Positions 1-5,599 of a DNA stretch of 5,599 bases are shown here, in pieces. Each line of letters begins with the position of its first letter. Position 1 is the first letter of the stretch. The notes beneath the pieces are model-generated. The model did not search any database, was not told where the DNA came from, and was given only the letters and a program-made list of their open reading frames with translations. Made by a program: the position numbers and the translations under genes. The stretch is from DASUNQ01 sp036277075 (GTDB taxonomy: Bacteria > Acidobacteriota > Thermoanaerobaculia > Multivoradales > UBA5704), in the NCBI GenBank assembly GCA_036277075.1, contig DASUNQ010000162.1:1-5599 (forward strand). Direction: 5' to 3'.

Positions 1-1
1 G

Positions 2-67
2 GAGCTCCAGCGGGTGCTGGCCGGCTACGCGCGCGGCGCGCCCTGCCGGCCGCCCGCGGCGCCCTGA
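2..67 (+). CDS. Probable C-terminal end of an upstream gene (5' truncated)
   Basis: Read from base 2, the frame gives ELQRVLAGYARGAPCRPPAAP and then TGA at 65-67. The first half looks like an ordinary helical protein end, and the Pro/Ala-rich finish is common for C-termini in high-GC bacteria. A perfect inverted repeat starts six bases after the stop, which fits the end of a transcription unit. Only 21 codons are visible, so no family or function can be assigned, and chance absence of stops over 66 GC-rich bases is quite possible. Confidence 0.35.
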   Translation, partial: ELQRVLAGYARGAPCRPPAAP

Positions 68-72
68 CGAGG

Positions 73-88
73 GCCGCGTCCCCGCGGC
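73..88 (+). terminator. Short GC hairpin after the upstream stop, possible weak terminator
   Basis: GCCGCG (73-78) and CGCGGC (83-88) form a perfect 6-bp all-GC stem with a TCCC loop, six bases after the TGA at 65-67. There is no T-run after it; the following bases are pyrimidine-rich (GAGTCTCGCTCTCCCC). It could be a weak or factor-assisted terminator or an mRNA 3'-end stabilising hairpin. Six-bp GC stems arise by chance often at this base composition, so confidence is low. Confidence 0.3.
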
Positions 89-162
89 GAGTCTCGCTCT
101 CCCCGCCGCCGAGCACTCCATTGGGTAGGAGCCGTATCAGCTCGGTCGTAAAACCCTGACAG

Positions 163-177
163 CCCGGCGAAGCCGGG
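163..177 (+). other. Small hairpin in the leader of the metalloprotease gene
   Basis: CCCGGC (163-168) and GCCGGG (172-177) pair perfectly around a GAA loop. The hairpin ends 11 bases before the Shine-Dalgarno at 189-195. It leaves the ribosome binding site single-stranded, so it could be a 5'-UTR stabilising element or the end of an upstream terminator. No T-tract follows. I could not identify a convincing -35/-10 promoter between 90 and 160; the relatively AT-rich stretch at 120-158 is the most likely place for one. Confidence 0.3.
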
Positions 178-188
178 ACACTGTGCGT

Positions 189-195
189 GAGGAGG
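189..195 (+). promoter_or_regulatory. Strong Shine-Dalgarno that fixes the metalloprotease start
   Basis: GAGGAGG lies six bases before the ATG at 202-204, near-ideal spacing. The in-frame GTG at 187-189 overlaps this site and would add only five residues (giving MRRNP before the next Met), so the ATG at 202 is the better start. It also gives a clean signal peptide. Confidence 0.85.
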
Positions 196-201
196 AATCC
201 G

Positions 202-3200
202 ATGAGGCATGCCGTCGGCAGGACGGGTCGGATCGCCGGTCTCCTCGGGCTGCTGGCCGCGCTGGCCGGCGGTGCCGCGTGGGGCACGAAGCCCCCCGAG
301 GAGTCGAGCGCCGGCCTGAAGCAGAAGGAGTTCTTCAAGCCGGAGCTCTACATCAGCAGCTCCCACGCCGAGCTCGAGGCGGTCGCTTCGCAGCTCCCCA
401 ACAAACAGGCCTGGGACAATTATCAGAAGGGGCGCCAGGACAAGGGCAAGACGAAGGCCAAGGCCTTCATCGATCCGCGCTCCGGCGCCGCCACCAACCT
501 GATGCCGGCCGAGCCGCTGCTGCCCGGGCGCGGCGCCGGCAACGCGGTGACGCTCGAAGAGCTGGGAGCCAAGATCGGCAAGCAGCTCGCGAAGCTCGAC
601 GCCGCCGCGGTGGGCGACGCCGGCCTCCTCTTCGTGCGCGACCACAAGGACGTGCTCGCCGTCGATCTCGACCAGCTCGGCGGCATCCGCACGACGCAGA
701 TCCACGACGGCCTCTGGCAGATCAGCATCCCGCAGACCTACAAGGGGGTGCCGGTGCGCCACGGCCGGCTGGTCGTCTCGATCAACCACGGCAACGTGGT
801 GGTCGCCGGCACCGAGACCTGGGCCAACGTCAAGGGCCTCTCGGTCAACGCCAAGGTGACCGCCGCCGAGGCGCTGGCGGCCGGCTTTGCCCACGCCGGC
901 GGCGGCTCGGCGATGGACGAGATGCTCCGGCAGCCGACGCTCGAGATCATCCCGGTGGCGGCCAAGGAGCACGAGAACAACGGCAAGTTCGAGGGCCCGA
1001 TCGGCGCCGGCTACAAGCACCGCCTGGTCTGGAGCTTCCTCTTCCGGCGCGCGCCGGACGAGGCCAACTGGGAGGTCGTCGTCGACGCCCACGACGGCGA
1101 AGTGCTCGCCTTCCAGGACGTCAACCACTACGTCAACCAGTCGATCACCGGCGGCGTCTACCCGGTGACCTCGACCGGGATCTGCCCGACCAACGGCACC
1201 TGCGGCACCATGCAGAGCGGCTGGCCGATGCCCTTCGCCGACACCGGTCTCGCCTCGCCCAACAACTTCACCAACAGCGGCGGCATCTTCAATTACACCA
1301 GCGGCACGGCGACGACGACGCTCACCGGCCGCTACGTCGACATCGTCGACAACTGCGGCGCGATCAGCAACAGCGCCGCCGGCTCGATCAACCTCGGCGG
1401 CACCAACAACCAGCACGACTGCACGACCGGCGGCGGCTCGGCGGGCAACACCCCGGCCTCGCGCACGGCGTTCTACGAGGTCAACAAGATCGTCGAGCAG
1501 GCGCGCGGCTGGCTGCCCACCAACTCCTGGCTGCAAGCCCGGCTGACCACCAACCTCAACATCAACCAGACCTGCAACGCCTTCTGGAGCCCGGCGGCGG
1601 GGACGATCAACTTCTACCGCTCGGGCGGGGGCTGCCGCAACACCGGCGAGCTGGCCGGCGTCTTCGACCACGAGTGGGGCCACGGCATGGACGACAACGA
1701 CGCCGGCGGCGGGCTGTCGAACTCCAGCGAGGCCTACGCCGACATCGCCGCGATCTACCGCCTGCAGGACTCCTGCGTCGGCCACGGCTTCTTCCAGACC
1801 CTCGACGACGGCTGCGGCATGACCGCCGACGGCACCGGCTTCAACTCCAACGAGGCGCAGCAGGGCGCCGCCCACTGCGACCTCAACTGCTCGGGCGTGC
1901 GCGACGCCGACTACCTGCGGCACAACCCGAACACGCCGGACACCGCGCTCGGCTTCGTCTGCACCTCCTGCCTGTCGAGCACCGGCCCCTGCGGCCGGCA
2001 GGTGCACTGCGCCGCGGCACCGTCGCGGCAGGCGGCCTGGGACCTGGTGGCGCGCGACCTCCAGCAGGCGCCCTTCAACTTCGACAGCCAGACCGCCTTC
2101 ATCGTGGGGAACAAGCTCTTCTACCACGGCAGCGGCAACATCGGCACCTGGCACGCCTGCACCTGCGGCAGCTCGTCGTCGGGCTGCGGCGCCACCAACG
2201 CCTACATGCAGTGGATCACCGCCGACGACGACAACGGCAACTTGAACGACGGCACGCCGCACATGACGGCGATCTTCAACGCCTTCAACCGCCACGGCAT
2301 CGCCTGCGCCACGCCGACGGCGCAGAACAGCGGCTGTGCGGCGGGACCGAGCGTGGCGCCGACCTTGGGCGGCACGGCCGGTGACTACCAGTCGTCGCTG
2401 TCGTGGAACTCGGTCTCCGGCGCCACCCGCTACTGGGTGTTCCGCACCGAGGGGCACGCCGGCTGCAACTTCGGCAAGACGCTGGTCGGCGAGACGACGA
2501 GCACCAGCTTCGTCGACGGCAGCGTCGCCGCCGGGCGGAACTACTACTACAACGTGGTGGCGGCGGGCTCGTCGTCGGCCTGCTACGGGCGGGCGAGCAA
2601 CTGCGTCACCGTCACCCCGACCGCCGGCACGCCGACGCCGGATTTCAGCATCTCGTGCAGCCCGTCGAGCCTCACCGTCACCCAGGGGAGCAACACGACG
2701 TCGACCTGCACCGTGACCTCGATCAACGGCTTCTCGAGCGCGGTGACGCTGTCGTGCGCCAACCTGCCCTCGGGCTCCTCCTGCGGCTTCAGCCCGACCA
2801 GCGTGACGCCGCCGGCCAACGGCACCGCCAACAGCACGCTGACGGTGACGGCGACGGCCGGGGCCGCGACCGGCACCTTCACCATCCAGGCGCAGGGGAC
2901 GAGCGGCGCGACGACGCGCAGCACCAACCTCTCGCTCACCGTCAACCCGAGCGGCGGCGGCGGCGCGCAGACCGCGGTCTTCGACACCGCCCTCCAGGCC
3001 CCGAAGTGCGCCACCGTCGGCATCTCCTGCGACTCCGGCGCGACGCTGCTCCTCGGGCGCGACAACATGAGCGGCGGGATCGAGCCGAACCAGCCGAACA
3101 CCATCAACGACTCCTGCGCCGACGGCACCTCGGGCACCTTCCACGTCGACGAGTCGAACGACCGCATCAAGGTCTCGACGACCGACGGCACCAACTTCGC

Positions 3201-4035
3201 CCCGGGCAAGACGGTGCGGATCGACGCCACGGTCTGGGTGTGGACCGGCGGCCCGACGAGCGACCACCTCGACCTCTACTACGCCGCCAACGCCAACAGC
3301 CCGAGCTGGACGTTCCTGACCACCATCAACCCGACGGTGGGCGGCGCCCAGACCCTCAGCGCCAACTACACGCTGCCCTCGGGGGCCCTCCAGGCGGTGC
3401 GCGCGCGCTTCCGCTACCAGGGGTCCGCGTCCTCCTGCGCCACCGGCTCCTACATCGACCACGACGACTTGGTCTTCGCGGTCAGCAGCCCGCCGGTGAC
3501 GACGGTCTTCTTCGACGACTTCGAGACCAGCCTGGGGTGGACGACCAACCCCAGCGGCACCGACACGGCGACGACCGGCCTGTGGGCGCGCGCCGACCCG
3601 GCGCAGACCGACTCGAGCGGTCCGAAGCAGCTCGGCACGACGGTGTCGGGGCTCAACGACCTGGTGACCGGCCCGCTGGCCGGCGCCACGGCCGGCGACC
3701 ACGACATCGACGGCGGCACGACCTCGATCCGGTCGCCCGCCATCACTCTGCCGTCCACCGGCACGCTGACGCTGTCGTTCAGCTACTACCTGGCGCACGG
3801 CACCAACTCCTCGACCGCCGACTTCCTGCGCGTCCGCGTGGTGGGGACGACGACGAGCCTGGTCTTCGAGGAGCTGGGGGCGGCCAACGACGACGATGCG
3901 GTGTGGGCGACGCACTCGGTGAACATCAGCTCGTTCGCCGGCCAGTCCGTCCGCATCCTCATCGAGGCCGCCGACGCCTCGACCGCGAGCCTGGTGGAGG
4001 CCGCGGTGGACGACGTGAGGATCACGCAGCAGTAG
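202..4035 (+). CDS. Secreted multidomain zinc metalloprotease (M4/M36-like gluzincin) with FTP propeptide and C-terminal beta-sandwich modules
   Basis: A 1277-residue exported endopeptidase, probably made as a zymogen and acting outside the cell. Residues 1 to about 27 form a Sec signal peptide: Arg-rich start, a Leu/Ala/Gly core and small residues at 23-26. About 29-310 is a propeptide with an FTP-like segment (WQISIPQTYKGVPV near 171-184) and a PepSY-like segment (LVWSF, then VVVDAHDGEVLAF, 275-304). The catalytic part spans about 312-700. It has an NAFW motif (459-462), matching the thermolysin substrate-binding Asn-Ala-x-Trp, then HEWGH with ligands His490 and His494 and catalytic Glu491. 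EAYAD follows, with Glu510 as likely third zinc ligand and Asp514 matching thermolysin Asp170. His687 in NDGTPHMTAIFNAF may correspond to thermolysin His231. Eleven cysteines lie between 525 and 662. The tail holds an FnIII-like domain (716-810), an Ig-like Cys-bearing module (814-916), a GGGG linker, and two jelly-roll-like modules (922-1096 and 1099-1277). No PEP-CTERM or LPXTG anchor is visible. Protease class is solid; the exact MEROPS family and substrate are unknown. It appears monocistronic. Confidence 0.93.
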   Translation: MRHAVGRTGRIAGLLGLLAALAGGAAWGTKPPEESSAGLKQKEFFKPELYISSSHAELEAVASQLPNKQAWDNYQKGRQDKGKTKAKAFIDPRSGAATNLMPAEPLLPGRGAGNAVTLEELGAKIGKQLAKLDAAAVGDAGLLFVRDHKDVLAVDLDQLGGIRTTQIHDGLWQISIPQTYKGVPVRHGRLVVSINHGNVVVAGTETWANVKGLSVNAKVTAAEALAAGFAHAGGGSAMDEMLRQPTLEIIPVAAKEHENNGKFEGPIGAGYKHRLVWSFLFRRAPDEANWEVVVDAHDGEVLAFQDVNHYVNQSITGGVYPVTSTGICPTNGTCGTMQSGWPMPFADTGLASPNNFTNSGGIFNYTSGTATTTLTGRYVDIVDNCGAISNSAAGSINLGGTNNQHDCTTGGGSAGNTPASRTAFYEVNKIVEQARGWLPTNSWLQARLTTNLNINQTCNAFWSPAAGTINFYRSGGGCRNTGELAGVFDHEWGHGMDDNDAGGGLSNSSEAYADIAAIYRLQDSCVGHGFFQTLDDGCGMTADGTGFNSNEAQQGAAHCDLNCSGVRDADYLRHNPNTPDTALGFVCTSCLSSTGPCGRQVHCAAAPSRQAAWDLVARDLQQAPFNFDSQTAFIVGNKLFYHGSGNIGTWHACTCGSSSSGCGATNAYMQWITADDDNGNLNDGTPHMTAIFNAFNRHGIACATPTAQNSGCAAGPSVAPTLGGTAGDYQSSLSWNSVSGATRYWVFRTEGHAGCNFGKTLVGETTSTSFVDGSVAAGRNYYYNVVAAGSSSACYGRASNCVTVTPTAGTPTPDFSISCSPSSLTVTQGSNTTSTCTVTSINGFSSAVTLSCANLPSGSSCGFSPTSVTPPANGTANSTLTVTATAGAATGTFTIQAQGTSGATTRSTNLSLTVNPSGGGGAQTAVFDTALQAPKCATVGISCDSGATLLLGRDNMSGGIEPNQPNTINDSCADGTSGTFHVDESNDRIKVSTTDGTNFAPGKTVRIDATVWVWTGGPTSDHLDLYYAANANSPSWTFLTTINPTVGGAQTLSANYTLPSGALQAVRARFRYQGSASSCATGSYIDHDDLVFAVSSPPVTTVFFDDFETSLGWTTNPSGTDTATTGLWARADPAQTDSSGPKQLGTTVSGLNDLVTGPLAGATAGDHDIDGGTTSIRSPAITLPSTGTLTLSFSYYLAHGTNSSTADFLRVRVVGTTTSLVFEELGAANDDDAVWATHSVNISSFAGQSVRILIEAADASTASLVEAAVDDVRITQQ

Positions 4036-4068
4036 GGGAAACAGAGAACCGCAGCGAAGCAGCACCCT

Positions 4069-4115
4069 CGGGGGCGTTCCGGAGCAAGGGCTCCGGACGC
4101 CCCCGCAGTATTCTT
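4069..4115 (+). terminator. Strong rho-independent-type terminator of the metalloprotease gene
   Basis: The left arm 4069-4085 (CGGGGGCGTTCCGGAGC) pairs with 4090-4105 (GCTCCGGACGCCCCCG) through 16 base pairs with one bulged T, closed by an AAGG loop. A short T-rich tail, TATTCTT at 4109-4115, follows. It begins 33 bases after the protease stop. The stem is far longer than expected by chance, although the T-tract is interrupted, as is common in high-GC genomes. The tail runs to within eight bases of the next gene's ATG at 4123, so any read-through would be the only route to co-transcription. Confidence 0.85.
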
Positions 4116-4122
4116 GGGCGCG

Positions 4123-4623
4123 ATGCAGATCCAGGTCTGCCCCCGCTGCGGCTCGGAGTTCCAGCCGCACGTCACGGAGTGCCTCGATTGCGGGACCGCG
4201 ACCGAGGCGCGGTGGGACGTGCCGGGGGCGCCGCCGGCGCCGCCGCCTCCCGCGCCCACCGACTTCTCGCTGCCGCGCGACGTGGAGGCGTGCAGCGTGC
4301 GCTTCGGGGACCTGCAGGCGGCGACCGAGCTGGCGGTGTTTCTCGAAGAGCGCGGCGTGCCCTGCCGCGTCGATTCCACCCAGCCCGCCCGCCGTCGTCA
4401 CTACCACGTCCTCGTGGCGCCGGAGGACCAGGAGCGGGCGCGCGCCCTCGACCGCGAGCATCTCGCGGCGGTCGTGCCGGAGGGGGAGGCGGTGATGACC
4501 GAGCCGCCTCCCGGCCACTGTCCCGCCTGCGGCTCCCGCGTCCCGGACGAGGTGCTCGAGTGCCCGGACTGCGGGCTGGTCGTCGACGGCGGGCCGGAAG
4601 GAGCCGAGAGCGCGAGCGAGTAG
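4123..4623 (+). CDS. Zinc ribbon - DUF2007-like - zinc ribbon protein
   Basis: A 166-residue protein with no signal peptide or membrane segment, presumably cytoplasmic. The N-terminal ribbon has Cys6, Cys9, Cys20 and Cys23 (CPRCG...CLDCG). A Pro/Ala-rich linker (about 34-47) leads to a core at about 57-118 that resembles the DUF2007 'putative signal transducing' family. There, DLQAATELAVFLEERGVPCRV forms a helix followed by a strand, and YHVLVAPEDQERARAL (94-109) is the typical strand-helix end. A second ribbon has Cys133, Cys136, Cys147 and Cys150 (CPACG...CPDCG). Both ribbons have ten residues between the CxxC pairs. The start at ATG 4123 is needed to keep the first ribbon; the upstream in-frame TTG at 4114 lies inside the terminator tail. 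No Shine-Dalgarno is visible. It converges with the minus-strand permease, 29 bases between the stops. Biochemical role unknown; DUF2007 members are thought to be regulatory or metal/ligand-binding, without firm evidence. Confidence 0.87.
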   Translation: MQIQVCPRCGSEFQPHVTECLDCGTATEARWDVPGAPPAPPPPAPTDFSLPRDVEACSVRFGDLQAATELAVFLEERGVPCRVDSTQPARRRHYHVLVAPEDQERARALDREHLAAVVPEGEAVMTEPPPGHCPACGSRVPDEVLECPDCGLVVDGGPEGAESASE

Positions 4624-4652
4624 CTAGTCGAACGCGCCGAGCCGTGCGGCCG

Positions 4653-5599
4653 CTACTCGCTGCGCAGCACCGCCGACGGGTTCGTGGCGCTCGCCGCGCG
4701 GGCGGGGACCAGGTTGGCGGCGAGCCCCACCGCGGCGAGCAGCGCCGCGGTCGCGGCGAAGGTGGCCGGGTCGAGCGGACTGACGCCGAAGAGCATGTTG
4801 GCGATCAGGCGGGTGGCGCCGGAGGTGAGGAGGAGGCCGGCGGCGAGGCCGAGCCCGACGACCGCCATCCCGCGGCGCACGACCAGCAGGAGCACCCCCC
4901 GCCGCGCCGCGCCCAGGGCCATGCGGATGCCGATCTCGCGGGCGCGGAGCTGGACCGCGTAAGCCATCACGCCGTAGATCCCGATCGCCGCCAGCAGCAG
5001 CGCCAGGAAGCCGAAGAGGGCGAGGAGCGAGGCCCCCATGCGCGGCGCCCAGAGCGAGTCGGCGAGCAGGTCCTCGACCGTGCCGGCGGCGACCAGGGGC
5101 AGCGTGCGGTCGAGGGCGCGGAGCTCGCGCCGCACCGCTCCGAGCACGGGCTGCGGATCGCCAACCGCGCGCACCACGAGGGTGACGCCGGAGTAGTGGC
5201 GCTGGGCGAGCGTCTGGTAGATGTAGGGCTGCGGCTCCTCGCCGAGGAAGTTGTACTTCTGGTCGCGCGCCACCCCGGCCACTTCGACCAGGTAGGGGTC
5301 GCCGAAGAAGCGGAAGCGCTTGCCGAGCGCCTCCTCGCCGGGCCAGAAGGTCTTCGCCATCGTCTCGTTGACCACCACCATCTTCGGCGTCTCGGCGCGG
5401 TCGGTGGGCAGGAAGGCGCGGCCGCGCAGGATCGGCACCCCGAGAGCGTCGAAGTAGCCGGGCCCCACGGCGTTGACCTGCACGTGGCGGCCGTCGGCCT
5501 CGCTCTCCTGCCCCTCGCGGAAGACGGTGCGGGTCATCGTCCCCTGCATCGGCCCGGCCTGGGCGACCGCCGCGGCGGCCACCCCGGGGAGGGCGCGGA
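4653..5599 (-). CDS. MacB/FtsX-type ABC transporter permease, C-terminal part (5' truncated by window edge)
   Basis: The visible 314 codons are the C-terminal part of an inner-membrane permease, ending at TAG (4655-4653). The open frame continues to the right edge; the GTG at 5582-5580 is internal, because the residues before it (RALPG) continue the usual 'LPGV' motif of the family. Counting from that Val as residue 1, a periplasmic MacB-PCD-like domain covers about 1-175, with VGPGYFDALGVPILRGRAF, VVNETMAKTFWPGEEALGKRF and the VEVAGVARDQKY strand. Three membrane helices follow at about 184-208, 230-254 and 273-295. Between the first two lies the FtsX signature REIGIRMALGA (216-225). The chain ends PARAASATNPSAVLRSE. 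This pattern is that of the acidobacterial duplicated orphan permeases, which usually occur without an adjacent ATPase gene; the substrate of these is unknown. No ATPase is seen on this side of the gene. A MacB-like efflux or lipoprotein-related role is only inferred. Confidence 0.93.
   Translation of the reverse strand, partial: RALPGVAAAAVAQAGPMQGTMTRTVFREGQESEADGRHVQVNAVGPGYFDALGVPILRGRAFLPTDRAETPKMVVVNETMAKTFWPGEEALGKRFRFFGDPYLVEVAGVARDQKYNFLGEEPQPYIYQTLAQRHYSGVTLVVRAVGDPQPVLGAVRRELRALDRTLPLVAAGTVEDLLADSLWAPRMGASLLALFGFLALLLAAIGIYGVMAYAVQLRAREIGIRMALGAARRGVLLLVVRRGMAVVGLGLAAGLLLTSGATRLIANMLFGVSPLDPATFAATAALLAAVGLAANLVPARAASATNPSAVLRSE

Noticed and set aside
187..201. GTG at 187 as the protease start, five residues upstream of the ATG.
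   Set aside because: It overlaps the GAGGAGG ribosome binding site that is ideally spaced for the ATG at 202, and has no good ribosome site of its own.
1310..1322. Short ACGACGACG-type trinucleotide run inside the protease gene.
   Set aside because: It simply encodes a Thr run (TATTTLT) and similar Thr/Ser codon runs recur through the gene; no repeat array or CRISPR-like spacing is present.
183..2384. A 733-codon plus-strand frame overlapping the front half of the protease.
   Set aside because: It is Arg/Gln/His-rich low-complexity translation, out of frame with the protease that carries the signal peptide, HEWGH and NAFW motifs. It also shares the same leader but lacks its own well-spaced ribosome site.
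2583..3230. A 215-codon minus-strand frame with fairly normal-looking residues (Val, Leu, Pro).
   Set aside because: It is antisense to the Ig-like and first jelly-roll modules; the Thr/Ser/Asn-rich sense codons give Val/Leu/Gly-like antisense codons. No domain or ribosome site supports it.
25..4518. A stop-free minus-strand frame of about 1500 codons covering the whole metalloprotease gene.
   Set aside because: Its translation is Arg/Ala/Gly/Val-rich with no recognisable domain, and it is exactly antisense to a gene with clear motifs. Long antisense frames arise in high-GC genes because stop complements (TTA, CTA, TCA) are rare there.
4646..4653. GCGGCCGC palindrome in the gap between the convergent genes, considered as a bidirectional terminator.
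   Set aside because: It is an 8-base palindrome with no loop and no T- or A-tract on either side, so it cannot form a normal terminator hairpin.

Overview
The window is very GC-rich, with most codons ending in G or C. It holds two complete protein genes, one 3'-complete but truncated gene on the minus strand, and the probable tail of a fourth gene at the left edge. The best clue to the host is the minus-strand permease, which closely resembles the MacB/FtsX-type 'acidobacterial duplicated orphan permeases'. A large secreted metalloprotease ending in FnIII, Ig-like and jelly-roll-like modules fits the same picture. I infer an Acidobacteriota member or a similar high-GC, protease-secreting bacterium, but the window has no rRNA or marker gene to prove it.

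Layout, left to right. Bases 1-67 probably encode the last 21 residues of an upstream plus-strand gene. A short leader of about 130 bases follows, with two small perfect inverted repeats and a strong Shine-Dalgarno. Bases 202-4035 encode a 1277-residue exported zinc metalloprotease with signal peptide, FTP/PepSY-type propeptide, thermolysin-like (gluzincin) catalytic domain, FnIII, Ig-like module and two C-terminal beta-sandwich modules. A strong hairpin terminator (4069-4115) closes it. Directly behind it, bases 4123-4623 encode a small cytoplasmic protein with a zinc ribbon at each end and a DUF2007-like core. On the opposite strand and convergent, 4653-5599 is the C-terminal part of a MacB-like permease that runs off the right edge.

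The genes do not look like one operon. The protease appears to be transcribed alone: it has its own ribosome binding site, a terminator behind it, and a differently oriented permease beyond. I see no transposase, integrase, CRISPR array, tRNA, rRNA or defence locus. I do not see a clearly new multi-gene system. The items most worth a second look are the Cys-rich insertion between the zinc site and the putative catalytic histidine of the protease, the ribbon-DUF2007-ribbon architecture, and the start of the small gene sitting in the tail of the preceding terminator without a visible ribosome binding site.
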